NCBI GenBank assembly: GCA_021397845.1
Contig: CM038044.1
Span: forward strand, 61,975,851 to 62,039,850
DNA from: Areca catechu
Taxonomy: Eukaryota > Streptophyta > Magnoliopsida > Arecales > Arecaceae
Reading direction: 5' to 3'
DNA: 64,000 nucleotides
Shown: piece by piece, positions 34,353 to 47,362 of the stretch
Position numbering within the stretch: the first letter of the stretch is position 1
Layout: each line of letters starts with the position of its first letter
Position numbers and translations under genes: made by a program
Notes under the pieces: generated by a model
The model's input: only the letters and a program-made list of their open reading frames with translations
What the model was told of the DNA's origin: nothing
The model's database searches: none

Positions 34353-37300
34353 ACTCTAAACCCGAGACCACCCAAAATCCTAAACCCTAAACTACCCTTG
34401 GACCTAAATCTATAAACCCTAAAGCCTAACAACCTAAATCCTAAACTCTAAATCCACAAACCCTAAACCCTAAAATCTAAACGATAAACCCTAAATCCCA
34501 AAATCCTAAACCCTAAACCCTAAACCACTAAATCTTAAACCCTAAAACCCTACAACACCAAAACTCTAAACCCTAAACCCTAAACCGTAAACACCTAAAC
34601 ACTAAATCGAAAACACAAAACCCAAAACACTAAATTCAAAACCCTAAAACCTAAACCCTAAACCCTAAATCCCTTAGCTCCTTATGCTAAATTCTAAAAC
34701 CATATACTCTAAAACTGAAACCCTAAACCCAAAATCCCAAAATTCTAAACCATAAACCCCATTTCCCTAAACCCTAAGCCCTAATACCGTAAACCCTAAA
34801 CCCTCAAACCCTAAACTTTTTAGTCTAAAACCAAAACCCTAAACCCCACTAAACCCTAAGACATTAACCCCTCAACCCTAAAAAATATCCCTAGCCCTTG
34901 AAAGCTTAATACCTAAACCCCAAACAATAAATCCTAAATCGTAAACCCTAAACCCTAAAACCCTAAAACCATAAAACCTTAAACCAAATTGCAAAACCCC
35001 AAAACCCTAAACACTAAATCCTAAATATTAATCAACTCTAAGTGCTAAATCCAAAAACACTAAAAACCAAAATCCTAAACACAAAAAACACTCAATGCTA
35101 AATCCTAAAATCATAAACACTCAACCCTAAACCCTAAAAAACTGGACACTAACTCCAAAACCCTAATCCCTAAACCGTAAAACCAAAATTCTGAAATACC
35201 CTAAAACCTAAACCCTGACAACATAAACTCTAAACAATAAATCCATAAACCCGAAACCCTAAGATGCTAAATCCTAAAAACTAAATCCATAAACCATAAA
35301 CCCCTAAATCTTGAATCCCAACATCCTAAACCCTAAACCATTTACACTAACCTAAATCCCTACATAATAATCCTAAACCACTAAACCCTAAACCCAAAAC
35401 CCTACAACACCAAAACTCTAAACCCTAAACCATAAACCAAAAACACTTAAATTCTAAATCCAAAACACAAAGCCTAAAACACAAAACCGACAAACCCTCA
35501 ACTCTAAACCTTAAAACCAAAATCCTAAACCCAAAATACTAAACCCAAAATCCTAAACCCTAAACCCTCAACCCTAAATCCCTTAGCTCTTTATGCTAAA
35601 TCCTAAAACCATATACTCTAAACCTAAAACCCGAAATCCAAAATCCCAAAATGCTAAATCCTAAACCCTAAACCCCAACATCCTAAACCCTAAACCTTCA
35701 AACCCTAAACAAATTAGCCAAAAACCAAAACCCTAAACCCCACTAAACCCTAAGACATTTACCCCTGAAACCCAAAAAAATACTTAAACTTCGAAAACCT
35801 AATATCTAAATCCTAAATAATAAATCGTAAACCCTAAACCCTAATCCCAAAAACCCTAAACCTTAAACCATAAATTATAAGCCTTAAACCAAAACCCAAA
35901 ACCCAACAACCCTAAATACTAAGCACAAATGCTCAAACCCATAACCCTAAACACTAATTCCAAAATATTAATCAACTAAACCATAATCCAAGAACACTAA
36001 AACCCAAAATCCTAAACCAGAAAAATAGTCAATGCTAAACCCAAAAATAATATACCCTAAATCCTAAAATACTAAATACTAAATCCTAAACCCTAATCTC
36101 TCTCACCCAAAACTGCAAACCCTAAAATACAAAACCCAAAACCAGAAAAACAAAAATCCAAAATATTAAATCCTAATAAAACCTAAACCTAAACCATAAA
36201 ACCTATACCCTAAACCCTAAGCCCTAAGCCCCAAACCCTAAAACTCTAAAACCCAAAGCACTTAACCCTAAACCCTAAACCCTAAGCCACAAACCCTAAA
36301 ACTCTAAAACCAAAAGCACTTAACCTTAAACCCTAAACCCTAAACCTAAACCTCTAGACAAAGATTTCAAAACCTAGGCTTGAAAAACAAAACCTTAAAT
36401 GCTAAGCCTTGAATCATAAGACACTAAATCGTAAATCCTAAACTCTAAACCATGAATTCCTAAAACCCTAAACCCTAAACCAAAACTCTAAAACCTAAAT
36501 CAAAAAATCCAACTCCCAAAGTGCTAAACACTAAAACGTTAAATCATAAACTCTAAAACCCTCAAACCCTAAAAGCCTAAATTCTAAACCACAAACCATA
36601 AATCCTAAACCTTAAATCCTTACATCCTAAAACCTAAACTCAAAAACCCTAAGCCCTAAATCCTAAATACTAAAAGCTGAAACCAAATGCCCGAAATTGT
36701 AATCCCTAAACCTTAAACCTTAAACCCTAGATTTCTAAAATCTTAAATCCTAAATCATAAACCCAAAAACCTAAACCCTCAAAACTTGAACGCTATACCC
36801 TAAAACAAAATCTCTAAACCCTAAATCATAACCGACTAAACCCTTAACCCTAATCACCAAACCCTAAATCCAAAGCGCAAAAGCCTTAAAGCCTAAAATC
36901 CAAAACACTAAAACCAAAGCCTTAAAAAGTAAACCCTAGGCCCTAAACCCTAAAACCAAAATACTAAATGCCAAACCCAAGGCCCTAAACCCTAAACCTT
37001 AAAACCCTAAGACCTAAACCCTAAATCCAGAATCCTAGACCCTATATCCTAATCCCTAAATCACTAAACCTTTAACCCTAACACTAATCCCTAATCCTAA
37101 ACAATAAAATTTTAAAACCCTAAACCCTAAACACTATAACCAAAATCCTAAAACATAAACCCCAAATCCTAAATGCTAAACCCTAAACCCAACCCCTAAG
37201 CCCTAAAACCAAAAGACCAAAACCTTAACTCTTAAACCCGAAATCCTAAACCCTACATCCTAAACCATAAACCCCAAACCCTAGATTACTTAACCCCTAA

Positions 37301-37371
37301 ACCCTACACTATAAATCCTAAAACCCTAAAACCCTAAACACTAGCCCAAAATCTTAAAACCCCTAAACCCT

Positions 37372-37468
37372 TCCGCAAGTGCTAGCAAAATTTAATTATG
37401 TGCTTTACATTCTGCATAGATAGGTTAGGATGGGTACAAATAGATTCTGGTACTGCACATTCTAGTAA
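37372..37468. repeat. island A, copy 4 (unit without island B)
   Basis: GCTAGC landmark at 37381. The following unit lacks island B: at about 38120 the sequence jumps from the segment before B directly to CACTAAATTCATAAACC, which in the next unit follows B by about 70 bp. Confidence 0.9.
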
Positions 37469-40400
37469 TCTAAACCTTAAACCACCCAAAATTCAAAACC
37501 CTAAATGATCCTTGGACCTAAATGCCTAAACCCTAACTCCACAAACCCTAGATATAAATCCATAAACACTAATCTCTTGCACCCTAAACCCTAAAAACTA
37601 AATACGTAAACCCTAAACCCTTTACCCTAAATTCTGAAATCCTAAAAACCTAAACCTCGAAACCAAAATCCTAAAACCGAAATCCAATATCCCAAATCCT
37701 GATACACTAAAACCATAAACACTAAAGTCTAAACCCTACCCAAGACCCTCAAACCCTAAGACCTAAACCTTAACTCCTAAACCCTAAATCCTAAAACCTA
37801 TAACCTAAACCCTAAAACCAAAATCTTGAATCCACACCCTAAATCTAAACCCTAACTATAAATCAAAAATTCTAAAAATTCTAAAATGCTTAACAATAAA
37901 CAATAGAACCAAAACCCTAAAACCCCTAAACCCTAAACCCTAAATGCTAAACCCTAAAACCATAAACCCTAAATCCTAAACACTAAAATCCTAAGCCCTA
38001 AATACTAAAACCAAAACACTAAACCCTTGATCCTAAACCTGAAACCCAAACACCCTACACCATGAACCTTAAAAACTAAACCCTAAACCCTGGAATTGTA
38101 AACCCTAAATCCTAAACTAAAAATACTAAATTCATAAACCCTAAACCCTAACAACCTAAATCCGAAACACTAAATCCATAAACTCTAAACCCTAAAATCT
38201 AAACCATAAACCCTAAATCCCAAAATCCAAAACCCTAAACTCTACAACACCAAAACTCTAAACCCTAAACCCTAAACCGTAAACCCCTAAACACTAAATC
38301 CAAAACACAAAACACAAAACACAAAATGCACAAACCCTCTACTCCAAAAGTCAAAACAAAAACCCTAAACCCAAAACACTAAATACAAAACCCTAAAACC
38401 TAAACCCTAAACCCTAAATCCCTTAGCTCCTTATGCTAAATCCTAAAACGATATACTCTAAAACTGGAACCGTAAACCCAGAATCCAAAACTTCTAAACC
38501 AAAAACTCCATTTCCCTAAACCCTAAGCCCTAAAATCGTAAACCCTAAACCCTAAGATCTAAATAATAAATCATAAACCCTCAAACCCAAAACCATTTAG
38601 TCTAAAACCAAATCCCTAAACCCCACTAAACCCTAAGACATTAACCCCTGAACTCTAAAAAAAAATTCCTAGCATTTGAAAACCCTAAAACCCTAAACCC
38701 TAAACCCTAAACCCTAAAACCCTAAAACCTTAAACCAAAATGCAAAATCCCCAATCCCTAAACCCTAAACACTAAAACCTAAATATTAATCAACTCTAAA
38801 TGCTAAATCCAAAAACACTAAAATCTAAAATCCTAAACCTAAAAGACACTCAATGCTAAATCATAAAATCCTAAACCCTCAACCCAAAACCATAAACCCA
38901 AAAATACTGAACACTAACTTCAAAATCCCAATCCCTAACTGCAAACCCTAAAACACAAAACCCTAAACCCTAAAACCAAAAATCTGAAATACCTAAAACC
39001 TAAACCTTGACACCATAAACCCTAAAAAATAAATCCATAAACCCTAAACCCTAACATGCTAAATCCTAAAAACTAAATCCATAAACCATAAACCCTAAAA
39101 TCTAAACCCTAAATCTTGAATCCCAACATCCTAAACCCAAACCATTTACACTAACCTAAACCCCTATATCATAATCCTAAACCACTAAACCCTAAACCCT
39201 AAACCCTACAACACCAAAACTCTAAACCCTAAACCCTAAACCAAAAACCCCTAAATGCTAAATCCAAAACACAAAACACAAAACCCAAAACCCACAAGCC
39301 CTCAACTCTAAACCTTAAAACCAAAACCCTAAACTCAAAACACTAAACATAAAACCCTAAAACCTAAACCCTCAACCCTAAATCCCTTAGCTCTTTATGC
39401 TAAATCCTAAAACCATATACTCTAAACCTGAAACCCGAAATCCAAATCTCAAAATGCTAAATCCTATACCGTAAACCCCAACATCCTAAACCCTAAACCC
39501 TAAAATCTAAATAATAAATCCTAAACCCAAAACCCTCAAACCCTAAACCATTTAGTCTAAAACCAAAACCCTAAACCCCATTAAACCCTAAGACATTAAC
39601 CCTTAAAACCCAAAAAGAAATCACTAAACCTCGAAAGCCTAACACCTAAACCCTAAATAATAAATCCTAAACCCTAAACACTAGCACCCTAAACCCTACA
39701 AACTAAATCCATAAACCCTAAAATTCTTTACCTTAAATTTTGAAATCCTAAAATCCTAAACCTTGAAACCAAAATCCTAAAACCGAAATCCAAAATTCCT
39801 AATCCAAAAAATCCTAAACCTTAAACATTAAATCATAAGCCTTAAACCAAAACCCTAAACCCTAAGCACAAACACTCAAACCCTGAACCCTAAACACTAA
39901 ATCCTAAATATTAACCAACTAAACAGTAATCCAAAAAGACTAAAACCCAAAATCCTAAACCAGAAAAATAGTCAATGCTAAACCCTAAAATACTAAATAC
40001 TAAAACCTAAACCCAAATCCCTAATACCCAAAAATGCAAAACCCTAAAAACAAAGATCCAAAATACTAAATCCGAATAAAACCTAAACCTAAACCATAAA
40101 ACCTATACCCTAAACCCTAAACCCGAAGCCCCAAACCCTAAAACTCTAAAACCCAAAGCACTTAACCCTAAACCCTAAACCCTAAACCTAAACCTCTAGA
40201 CAATGAATTCGAAACCTAGGCCTGAAAAACAAAACCCTAAATGCTAAGCCTTAAATCATAAGCCACTAAATCGTAAATCCTAAACTCTAAACTAGGAATT
40301 CCAAAAACCCTAAACCCTAAACCAAAACTCTAAAACCTATATCAAAAATTCCGAATCCCAAAGTGCTAAACACTAAAACCATAAACTATAAATCCTAAAT

Positions 40401-41142
40401 CCCCAAACCCTAAACCCCCAAACCCTAAAAGCCAAAATCCTAAACCACAAACCATAAATCCTAAACCATAAACCCTTACATCCTAAAACCTAAACTCAAA
40501 AACCCTAAGCCTTAAATCCTAAATCATAAACCCAAAAACCTAAACCCTCAAAACTCAAACACTATACCCTAAAACAAAAACCCAAAATCCTAAATCATAA
40601 CCCACTAAACCCTTAACCCTAATCATTAAACCATAAATCCAAAGCCCAAAAGCCTTAAAGCCTAAAATCCAAAACATTAAAACCAAAGCCCTAAAAAGTA
40701 AATCCGAGGCCCTAAACCCTAAAACCAAAATACCAAATGCCAAACCCTGGGCCCTAAACCCTAAACCTTAAAATCCTGAGATCTAATCCCTAAATCCAGA
40801 ATCCTAGACCCTATATCCTGATACCTAAATCACTAAATCTTTAACCCTAACACTAATCCCTAAACCTAAACCATAAAATCCTAAAACCCTAAACCCTAAA
40901 CACTATAACCAAAATCCTAAAACATAAACTCCAAATCCTAAATGCTAAACCCTAAACCCCACCCCTTAGCCCTAAAACCGAAAGACCAAAACCCTAACTC
41001 TTAAACCCTAAATCCTAAACCCTACACCCAAAACCCTAAACCCCAAACCCTAGATTACTTAACCCCTTAACCCTAAACGGTTAATCCAAAAATCCTAAAA
41101 CCCTAAACACTAAGCCCAAAATCTTAAAACCCCTAAACCCTT

Positions 41143-41238
41143 TTGCAAGTGCTAGCAAAATTTAATTAGGTGCTTTGCATTCTGCATAGATAGGTTAGGA
41201 TGGGTACAAATAGATTATGGTACTGCACATTCTAGTAA
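41143..41238. repeat. island A, copy 5
   Basis: GCTAGC landmark at 41151, 3770 bp after copy 4. Confidence 0.9.
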
Positions 41239-42038
41239 TCTAAACCCTAAACCATCCAAAATCCAAAACCCTAAACCACCCTTGGACCTAAATGCCAAAA
41301 CCCAAAATCCTAACTCCACAAACCCTAAATAATAAATCCATAAACCCTAAACACTAGCACCCTAAACCCTACAAACTAAATCCATAAACCCTAAAATTCT
41401 TTACCTTAAATTTTGAAATCCTAAAATCCTAAACCTTGAAACCAAAATCCTAAAACCGAAATCCAAAATTCCGAATCTCGAAATACTATACACTAAAACC
41501 ATAAACACTAAAGTCTAAACCCTACCCTAGACCCTCAAACCCTAAGACCTAAACCCTAACTCGTAATACCTAAATCCTAAAACCTATACCCTAAACCCTA
41601 AAACCAAAACCTTCAATCCACTCCCTAAATCACTAAACCCTAAAACCCTAAACTATAAATCAAAAATTCATAAAATTCTAAAATGCTAAACCCTAAAACC
41701 ATAAACCCTAAACCTATGCTAAACCCTAAAATCAAAAACCGTAAACCCTAACACTAAAATCCTAAGCCCTAAACCCTAAAACCAAAGCAATAAACCCTTA
41801 ATCCGAAACCTAAAACCCAATCACCCTGCACTGTGAACCATAAAAACTAAACCCTAAATCCTGGAATCCTAAACCCTAAATCTTAAATCCAAAACCCCAT
41901 TAATCCCTAGCCTTAAACCCAAAAAGCCTAAAGTCTTAAGCCCTAAATGCTAAACCCTAAAATCCTACACCCAAAACTCTAAAACCTAAACTCAAAACCC
42001 TAAACACTAAACCTCTAAACTTAAAACACTAAACCCTC

Positions 42039-42612
42039 TTATTTGCAATACAACTTTTGAGTTCCCCTATTCTTTTCACATTATTGTCCCTCAAATGAAA
42101 CATAACTCAAATAAACATGCTAATGATATTCCCACCATCCATCGTAATCAATCTCCTTTGAAAGACAAACACTCTCATGACTATTATGCTAAAAAAAATT
42201 ACCAACTAGAAATGTACCATTGAGCTCCTGATATAATATTACAAGGTTTAATTGGAAGTGTAGTTGGCAGTCGGTTCAACCCATGAAACATAACCTAAAG
42301 AAACACTCTCATGACATTCCCACCATCTATCATAATCGATCACCTCTATAAAATAAACACTTTCATGACTATTATGCTCATCATAAATACCGACATCAAT
42401 TGCACTATTGAGTACTTGCTCTAATAGTGCGAGGTTTAATTTCAAGTATAGTTAACAATCACTTCAACCCTTGAATATAGGAAAGCAAAGCTTCCAGAAG
42501 TGCTAGCTAAATTTAATTAAGTGCTTTGCATTTTGTATAGATAAGATAGGATGGGCACAAATAGATTATGGAACTACATATTTTAGCAGCTTTTTCTCTC
42601 AAATACAAGCTA
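42039..42612. repeat. island B, copy 4, with a 65-codon minus-strand ORF
   Basis: GCTAGC landmark at 42502. The ORF 42248-42445 is open (IDVGIYDEHNSHESVYFIEV). Same internal duplication and ends as in the other B islands. Confidence 0.85.
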
Positions 42613-44834
42613 AACTCTAAACCCGAAACCACCCAAAATCCTAAACCCTAAACCACCCTTGGACCTAAATGCCTAAACCCTAAACTATAAACACTAAATT
42701 CATAAACCCTAAACCATAACAACCTAAATCATAAACACAAAATCCATAAACCCTAAACCCTAAAATCTAAACCATAAACCCTAAATCCCAAAATCCTAAA
42801 CCCTAAACCCTAAACCACTAAACCCTAAATACTCTACAATACCAAAACTCTAAACCCTAAACCCTAAACTATAAACTCCTAAACACTAAATCCAAAACAC
42901 AAAATACTAAACGCACAAACCCTCAACTACAAATGTTAAAACAAAAACTGTAAACCCAAAACACTAAATACAAAATCCTAAAACCTAAACCCTCAACCCT
43001 AAAACCCTTAGCTTCTTATGCTAAATCCTAAAACCATATACTCTAAAACTGAAAACCTAAACCCAAAATCCCAAAATTCTAAACCATAAACCCCATTTCG
43101 CTAAACCCTAAGCCCTAAAACCATAAATCCTATACCCTAAAATCTAAATAATAAACCCTAAACCCTCAAACCCAAAACCATTTAGTCTAAAACCAAAACC
43201 ATAAACCCCACTAAATCCTAAGACATTAACCCCTAAACCCTAAAAAAAATCCCTAGCCCTCGAAAGCCTACAAACCCTAAACAACAAATCCTAAACCCTA
43301 AACCCTAAACCCTAAAACATTAAAACCCTAAAACCTTAAACCAAAATGCAAAATACCCAAATCCTAAACCCTAAACACTAAATCCTAAATATTAATCAAC
43401 TCTAAATGCTAAATTCAAAAACACTAAAACCCAAAATCCTAAACCCAAAAAATACTAAATGCTAAATCCTAAAATCATAAACCCTCAACCCTCAACCCTA
43501 AACCCTAAAATATTGAACTCTAACTCCGAAACCCTAATCCCTAATACCCTAAACCACAAACCCTAAAACCCTAAACCCTAAACCCAAAAACCAAAAATCT
43601 GAAATACCCCAAATCTAAACATCAGCCCTGAACTAATAAATCCTAAACTAAAATAAACCATAAAGCCTAAAATCTAAACCCTTAATCTTGAATCCCAACA
43701 TCCTAAACCCTAAACCCTAAACCAAGAACCCCTAAATGCTAAATCCAAAACACAAAACCCACAAACCCTCAACTCTAAACCTTAAAACCAAAACCCTAAA
43801 CCCAAAATACTAAACACAAAACCCTAAAACCTAAACCCTCAATCCTAAATCTCTTAGCTCTTTATGCTAAATCCTAAAATCATATACTCTAAACCAGAAA
43901 CCCGAAATCCAAAATCCTAAACCCTAAACCCCAACGTCCTAAACCCTAAACCCTAAAATCAAAATAATAAACCCTAAACCCTAAACCCTCAAACCCTAAA
44001 CCATTTATTAAAACCAAAATCCTAAACCCCACTAAACCATAAGACATTAACCCCTGAAACCCAAAAAAAATCCCTAAACCTCGAAAGCCTAATACCTAAA
44101 CCCTAAATAATAAATCCTAAACCCTAAACCCTTATCCCAAAAACCCTCAATCTTAAACCTTAATCATAAGCCTTAAGCTAAAACCCAAAATCCAAAAACC
44201 CAAAATCCTAAGCAAAACTCTCAAACCCTAAACCTTAAACACTAAATCCTAAATATTAATCAATTAAACCATAATCCAAAAACACTAAAACCCAAAATCC
44301 TAAATCAAAAAAATAGTCAATGCTAAACCCTAAAATCATAAACCCTAAACCATAAAATACTAAATACTAAATCCTAAACCCTAATCCCTAACATCCAAAA
44401 CTACAAACCCTAAAATACAAAACCCAAAACCCTAAAAACAAAGATCCAAAATACTAAATCCTAATAAAACCTAAACCTAAACCATAAAACCTATTGATGG
44501 GGGATGGGATCAGGGTAGGATCATCGACGACCTAAGAACTCATCGAAGATTAGGGTATCCTATTTTTTAATTTTTTTATATTTCTATGGTGGTGGCGAAG
44601 GAAAAATAGAGATCGAGGGTAGGAAATTGGACACTAGGACTTGGAACTTACATTCTCGGAGAGACATCTCACCTCTAGGGCATCTCACCCATCCCACTAT
44701 AAGTAGCATAGGACATCCCACCCATCTCACTACATGTGGAGCCTAGGGCATCCCACCCAAATTGCTCCCTGAGACCATAGAGGAAAATCCCTAAAACCAT
44801 AGAGGGGATTAGACAGGGAAAGGGAATACCTAGG

Positions 44835-44953
44835 GTCTCACACCCCTCGATGCTCGAAAGCGAAGGACTAGGGTCTTTCACCCCTCGATGCTCGAAAGTG
44901 AAGGACTAGGGTCTCTCATCCCTCGACGCCCGAAGGCGAAGGACAGACGGGCC
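44835..44953. repeat. 38-bp tandem repeat, 3 copies
   Basis: CACCCCTCGATGCTCGAAAG recurs at 44841, 44879 and 44917; the matching block of the other LTR is about 47704-47816. Confidence 0.85.
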
Positions 44954-45227
44954 TCTCACCCTCCCCATACAGGATGAGCGAAAAGAAAAACTCTTTTCTA
45001 AAGCCTCACTTGATTAACCAAACTATTTTTTTACAAAGGACTGAGGATGGTATTTATAGACCGGTCCAACCCTCATTTGAATTTGAATATAAGATAAAAA
45101 GATAGAGATGATTCAAATTCAAATACAAGATAGGATAAGATAAGCCAATCCATATCTCAATCCTAACCAACAATATCCTAATTCAAATTTTAAACAAAAG
45201 ATAAATCCCAAACTAATTTATTAAAAT

Positions 45228-45330
45228 CTATGCTACTCCGGGATCAGTGCTACTCTGGGATCAGCGTTGCTCTGAGATCAATACTGCTTTGAGATCAGTG
45301 CTACTCCGAGATCAGTGCTGCTCTGAGATC
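45228..45330. repeat. 17-bp tandem repeat, about 6 copies (left LTR)
   Basis: TGCTACTCTGGGATCAG and variants run head to tail. The right LTR has the same block at about 48098-48182 with fewer copies. Confidence 0.9.
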
Positions 45331-45901
45331 AGATTTCCATCATTCTCCTGAGGTGGGGAAAACTCGACTTTGTTAAGTTTGGATCAGCAGGAACTCTAGT
45401 GAACCGCATCCATTCAAAAGAGGCTCCGATGTTTCTCCAACTTTATGAGGTTTGACATTCACGGCCTTAAAATGGCCCCTTTCATGAAAGACCCATTTAT
45501 TGATTTTAGTCACAAACTGGTCATTTCTAGACTTTCATACTTTGTTGAGCTCCTAGCCTTCTACACATCTGATCTTAAAATCTGTTGCTAAAGATGTCCA
45601 GAGATCCAGAGAACAACCTGCACAATAGAAACTAATGAAATAGTCCTGTAAGTGAGGGAGGGCTTGATAGCTTGTCTTTGGATCTGTCGAATATTCTGAA
45701 GGAGAGGTCGACAGAATTTTCAAAACCAGGCTATTAGTAGGCTTAACTGAATGGCCAACTCCACGAAAAAGCATGGGAGCATCGAATTTTCTTGCTTTAA
45801 GAAATGTGCAGATCCCTGAAGTAGACAGCAACGGGGGGGATTGCATTCAAGTTCATGTAATCCCTCCCCTTTTCTTCACGAAACTAGAACAAGGGAGGAT
45901 C

Positions 45902-46017
45902 AGAGGTCGTGGATGCTGGAGGGGCGGTCAATGGTCCAGAACTTGATGGAGTTGTCCCATGAGGCGATGAGGAAGGAGTCACGGCGGACGGGGTTCTAGT
46001 CAGTGTCGTCGACACAG
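45902..46017 (-). pseudogene. captured WD40 gene fragment resembling PEX7 (left LTR copy)
   Basis: The minus strand reads NPVRRDSFLIASWDNSIKFW followed by TIDRPSSI, preceded by VDDTD and a TAG where Tyr would be expected. This closely resembles the WD repeat of plant PEX7, the receptor that carries PTS2-signal proteins into peroxisomes, as I recall it (a VDYNP...RRDSFL...SWD...KLW...DRP pattern). The peptide is short (about 38 residues), contains a stop and ends at a stop, so it is non-functional. It lies inside the LTR in the element's sense orientation, and both LTRs carry it. Confidence 0.65.
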
Positions 46018-47346
46018 ATGGGAGCAATGGTCGACGGTGGAAGGGAGGCTATTTGGTGGAGGCACCAATTGGATCTGGACTAGGGCGGTTCCGTTTGGTG
46101 AGAGGACGATGGAGACAGGCGGTCGGAGTCCCTGTCATAGGTGAAAGAGGGGCGGCAGGGGGTGATGGAATGGGGGATGGAGGCGGTGAGGCGTTGATGA
46201 GGCAGTGGAGGTCTGTTGCTTGTTGGGGACACCTGTGATGGCGGCGACAGCAAAGGGAACCAGATTGGGCAGGAGGAAGGAGGCGGCTGTGGCTTGATTC
46301 TGGGGAGGAGGGTCACCGGAGGACTCAGGCAGCGATGATATGAGGCGGGATGGTTCTGCTGCACAGGGGGCTCCGGCGGTGTCGGGGCATCGATTTGCAA
46401 GGAATGACTTTGGTGGGTGGGTAGAATGGTGGTTCTGTGGTGCAAGGAGAGTAGAGGATGGAGGAATCATTACCGTGGAGGCTTTGAAGATGCCATAGAC
46501 ATCGTAAGGAGTGAAGGGGGTGAGGTAGATGATGCAGGCATCTCTTTGGGAGATTCTGCTGGTGACTCGGTCGTTCCAGAACCAACATGGCAAAGAAGAT
46601 GAGTGTGGGGCTAGAGTTTACAAGCATCGGTGACAAGAGATAGAACCAAAAGGTGGGAGATGTGGTGGGCTTGGACAATGAGAAAGAAGGTGGAGATGGG
46701 GAGTGCAGTGGTCGAGGCAGAGTCTGACATGGGTGGTGCCAGGCTACAGCGAGAGATGGGCGATCATCGGATGTCAATGGAAAATGGTTTGGGGGGACGA
46801 TGGCCTGAAGGAGGAGATAGGAATTGGGGTGGACTTCTCCTCTCCATTAGCATCACCGTGTCAGAACGGTGGTGGAAATTCTTTTCTCTGCTGCTGCTCA
46901 TTAATTCATAGATGTTGAGTTCCTCTTTACGGTGTCATGGAATCCCTCCTTGATGGCAAATTTTAGTTTCTTTGCTCGCTCGCTCATTCTCTCTTCTCTT
47001 AAATTTCTTGTGCTTCATTTATGCCCACCTCTTTTCTATGGAAGTAGAGAAAATAATAGCATTGGGGATCATGGAAGGCTCGATCATAGACCTGAGATGG
47101 AGTCACAATCGCAGTTGATTTGAAGCGGGAGTCTTTGGCCTTTTCGATGTCGGGCATCATGGCAGTAGGGACTACTGGATTCGTCAGTGTTTGGAAGATC
47201 TGGTGGAGGCGATGATTTGAGGAACTTCGGCCGTAGAGGAAGATGGTGTCTGTGGATGGTGGAGCAAGAATAGGAAAGATGGAGAACGATGAAACTGGTA
47301 GGGGAAATCTGGGATTGAGAAAGAAAGGTACCCTAACCTGACCTAT

Positions 47347-47359
47347 GGCTCTGATACCA
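47347..47359 (-). other. primer-binding site of the small element
   Basis: The minus strand reads TGGTATCAGAGCC, complementary to the 3' end of plant initiator Met tRNA, 3 bp from the LTR start TGATGGGG at 47363. Confidence 0.85.
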
Positions 47360-47362
47360 ATT

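Larger units (their letters stand above)
31737..44494. repeat. telomere-like (CCCTAAA) degenerate array, right part
   Basis: Continues the array broken at 20111. The landmark around TAAGCCTTAAACCAAAACCC recurs at about 35875, 39835 and 44165. With the 11,625-bp insertion and duplication removed, successive island-A spacings are 4174, 4566, 4562 and 3770 bp. The array ends in mid-unit at 44494, where the LTR of the next element begins (AAACCTAT then TGATGGGG). The whole array therefore held just over five units here and probably continued beyond. No gene is supported. Confidence 0.95.
44495..46984 (-). repeat. 3' LTR of the small element (right limit 46984 proposed)
   Basis: Homology to the right LTR is plain from 44495 to about 46092, where the right copy is truncated. 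The true end is proposed at CGCTCGCTCA (46984) because a polypyrimidine run TTCTCTCTTCTCTTAAAT follows, which on the minus strand is a good PPT before TGAGCGAGCG. It contains a 38-bp repeat (3 copies from about 44841), a minus-strand TATA (TCTATAAATACC, 45051-45061), a 17-bp repeat and a WD40 gene fragment. Proline/serine-rich frames at 46080-46777 are by-products of biased composition. Confidence 0.55.

Noticed and set aside
40555..40743. 62-codon minus-strand ORF inside the array (hydrophobic, L/F/G/W-rich)
   Set aside because: It is a direct translation of TTTAGGG-type repeats, and no island or other feature supports coding.
10951..44494. A functional chromosome end
   Set aside because: The CCCTAAA words are highly degenerate, perfect runs are only a few heptamers long, and retrotransposon sequence continues on both sides. 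It is interstitial.
46080..46777. Overlapping Pro/Ser/His-rich minus-strand ORFs of 121-152 codons
   Set aside because: Several overlapping frames are open at once because of purine/pyrimidine strand bias; no motif, and they lie in the LTR or interior of a non-coding element.
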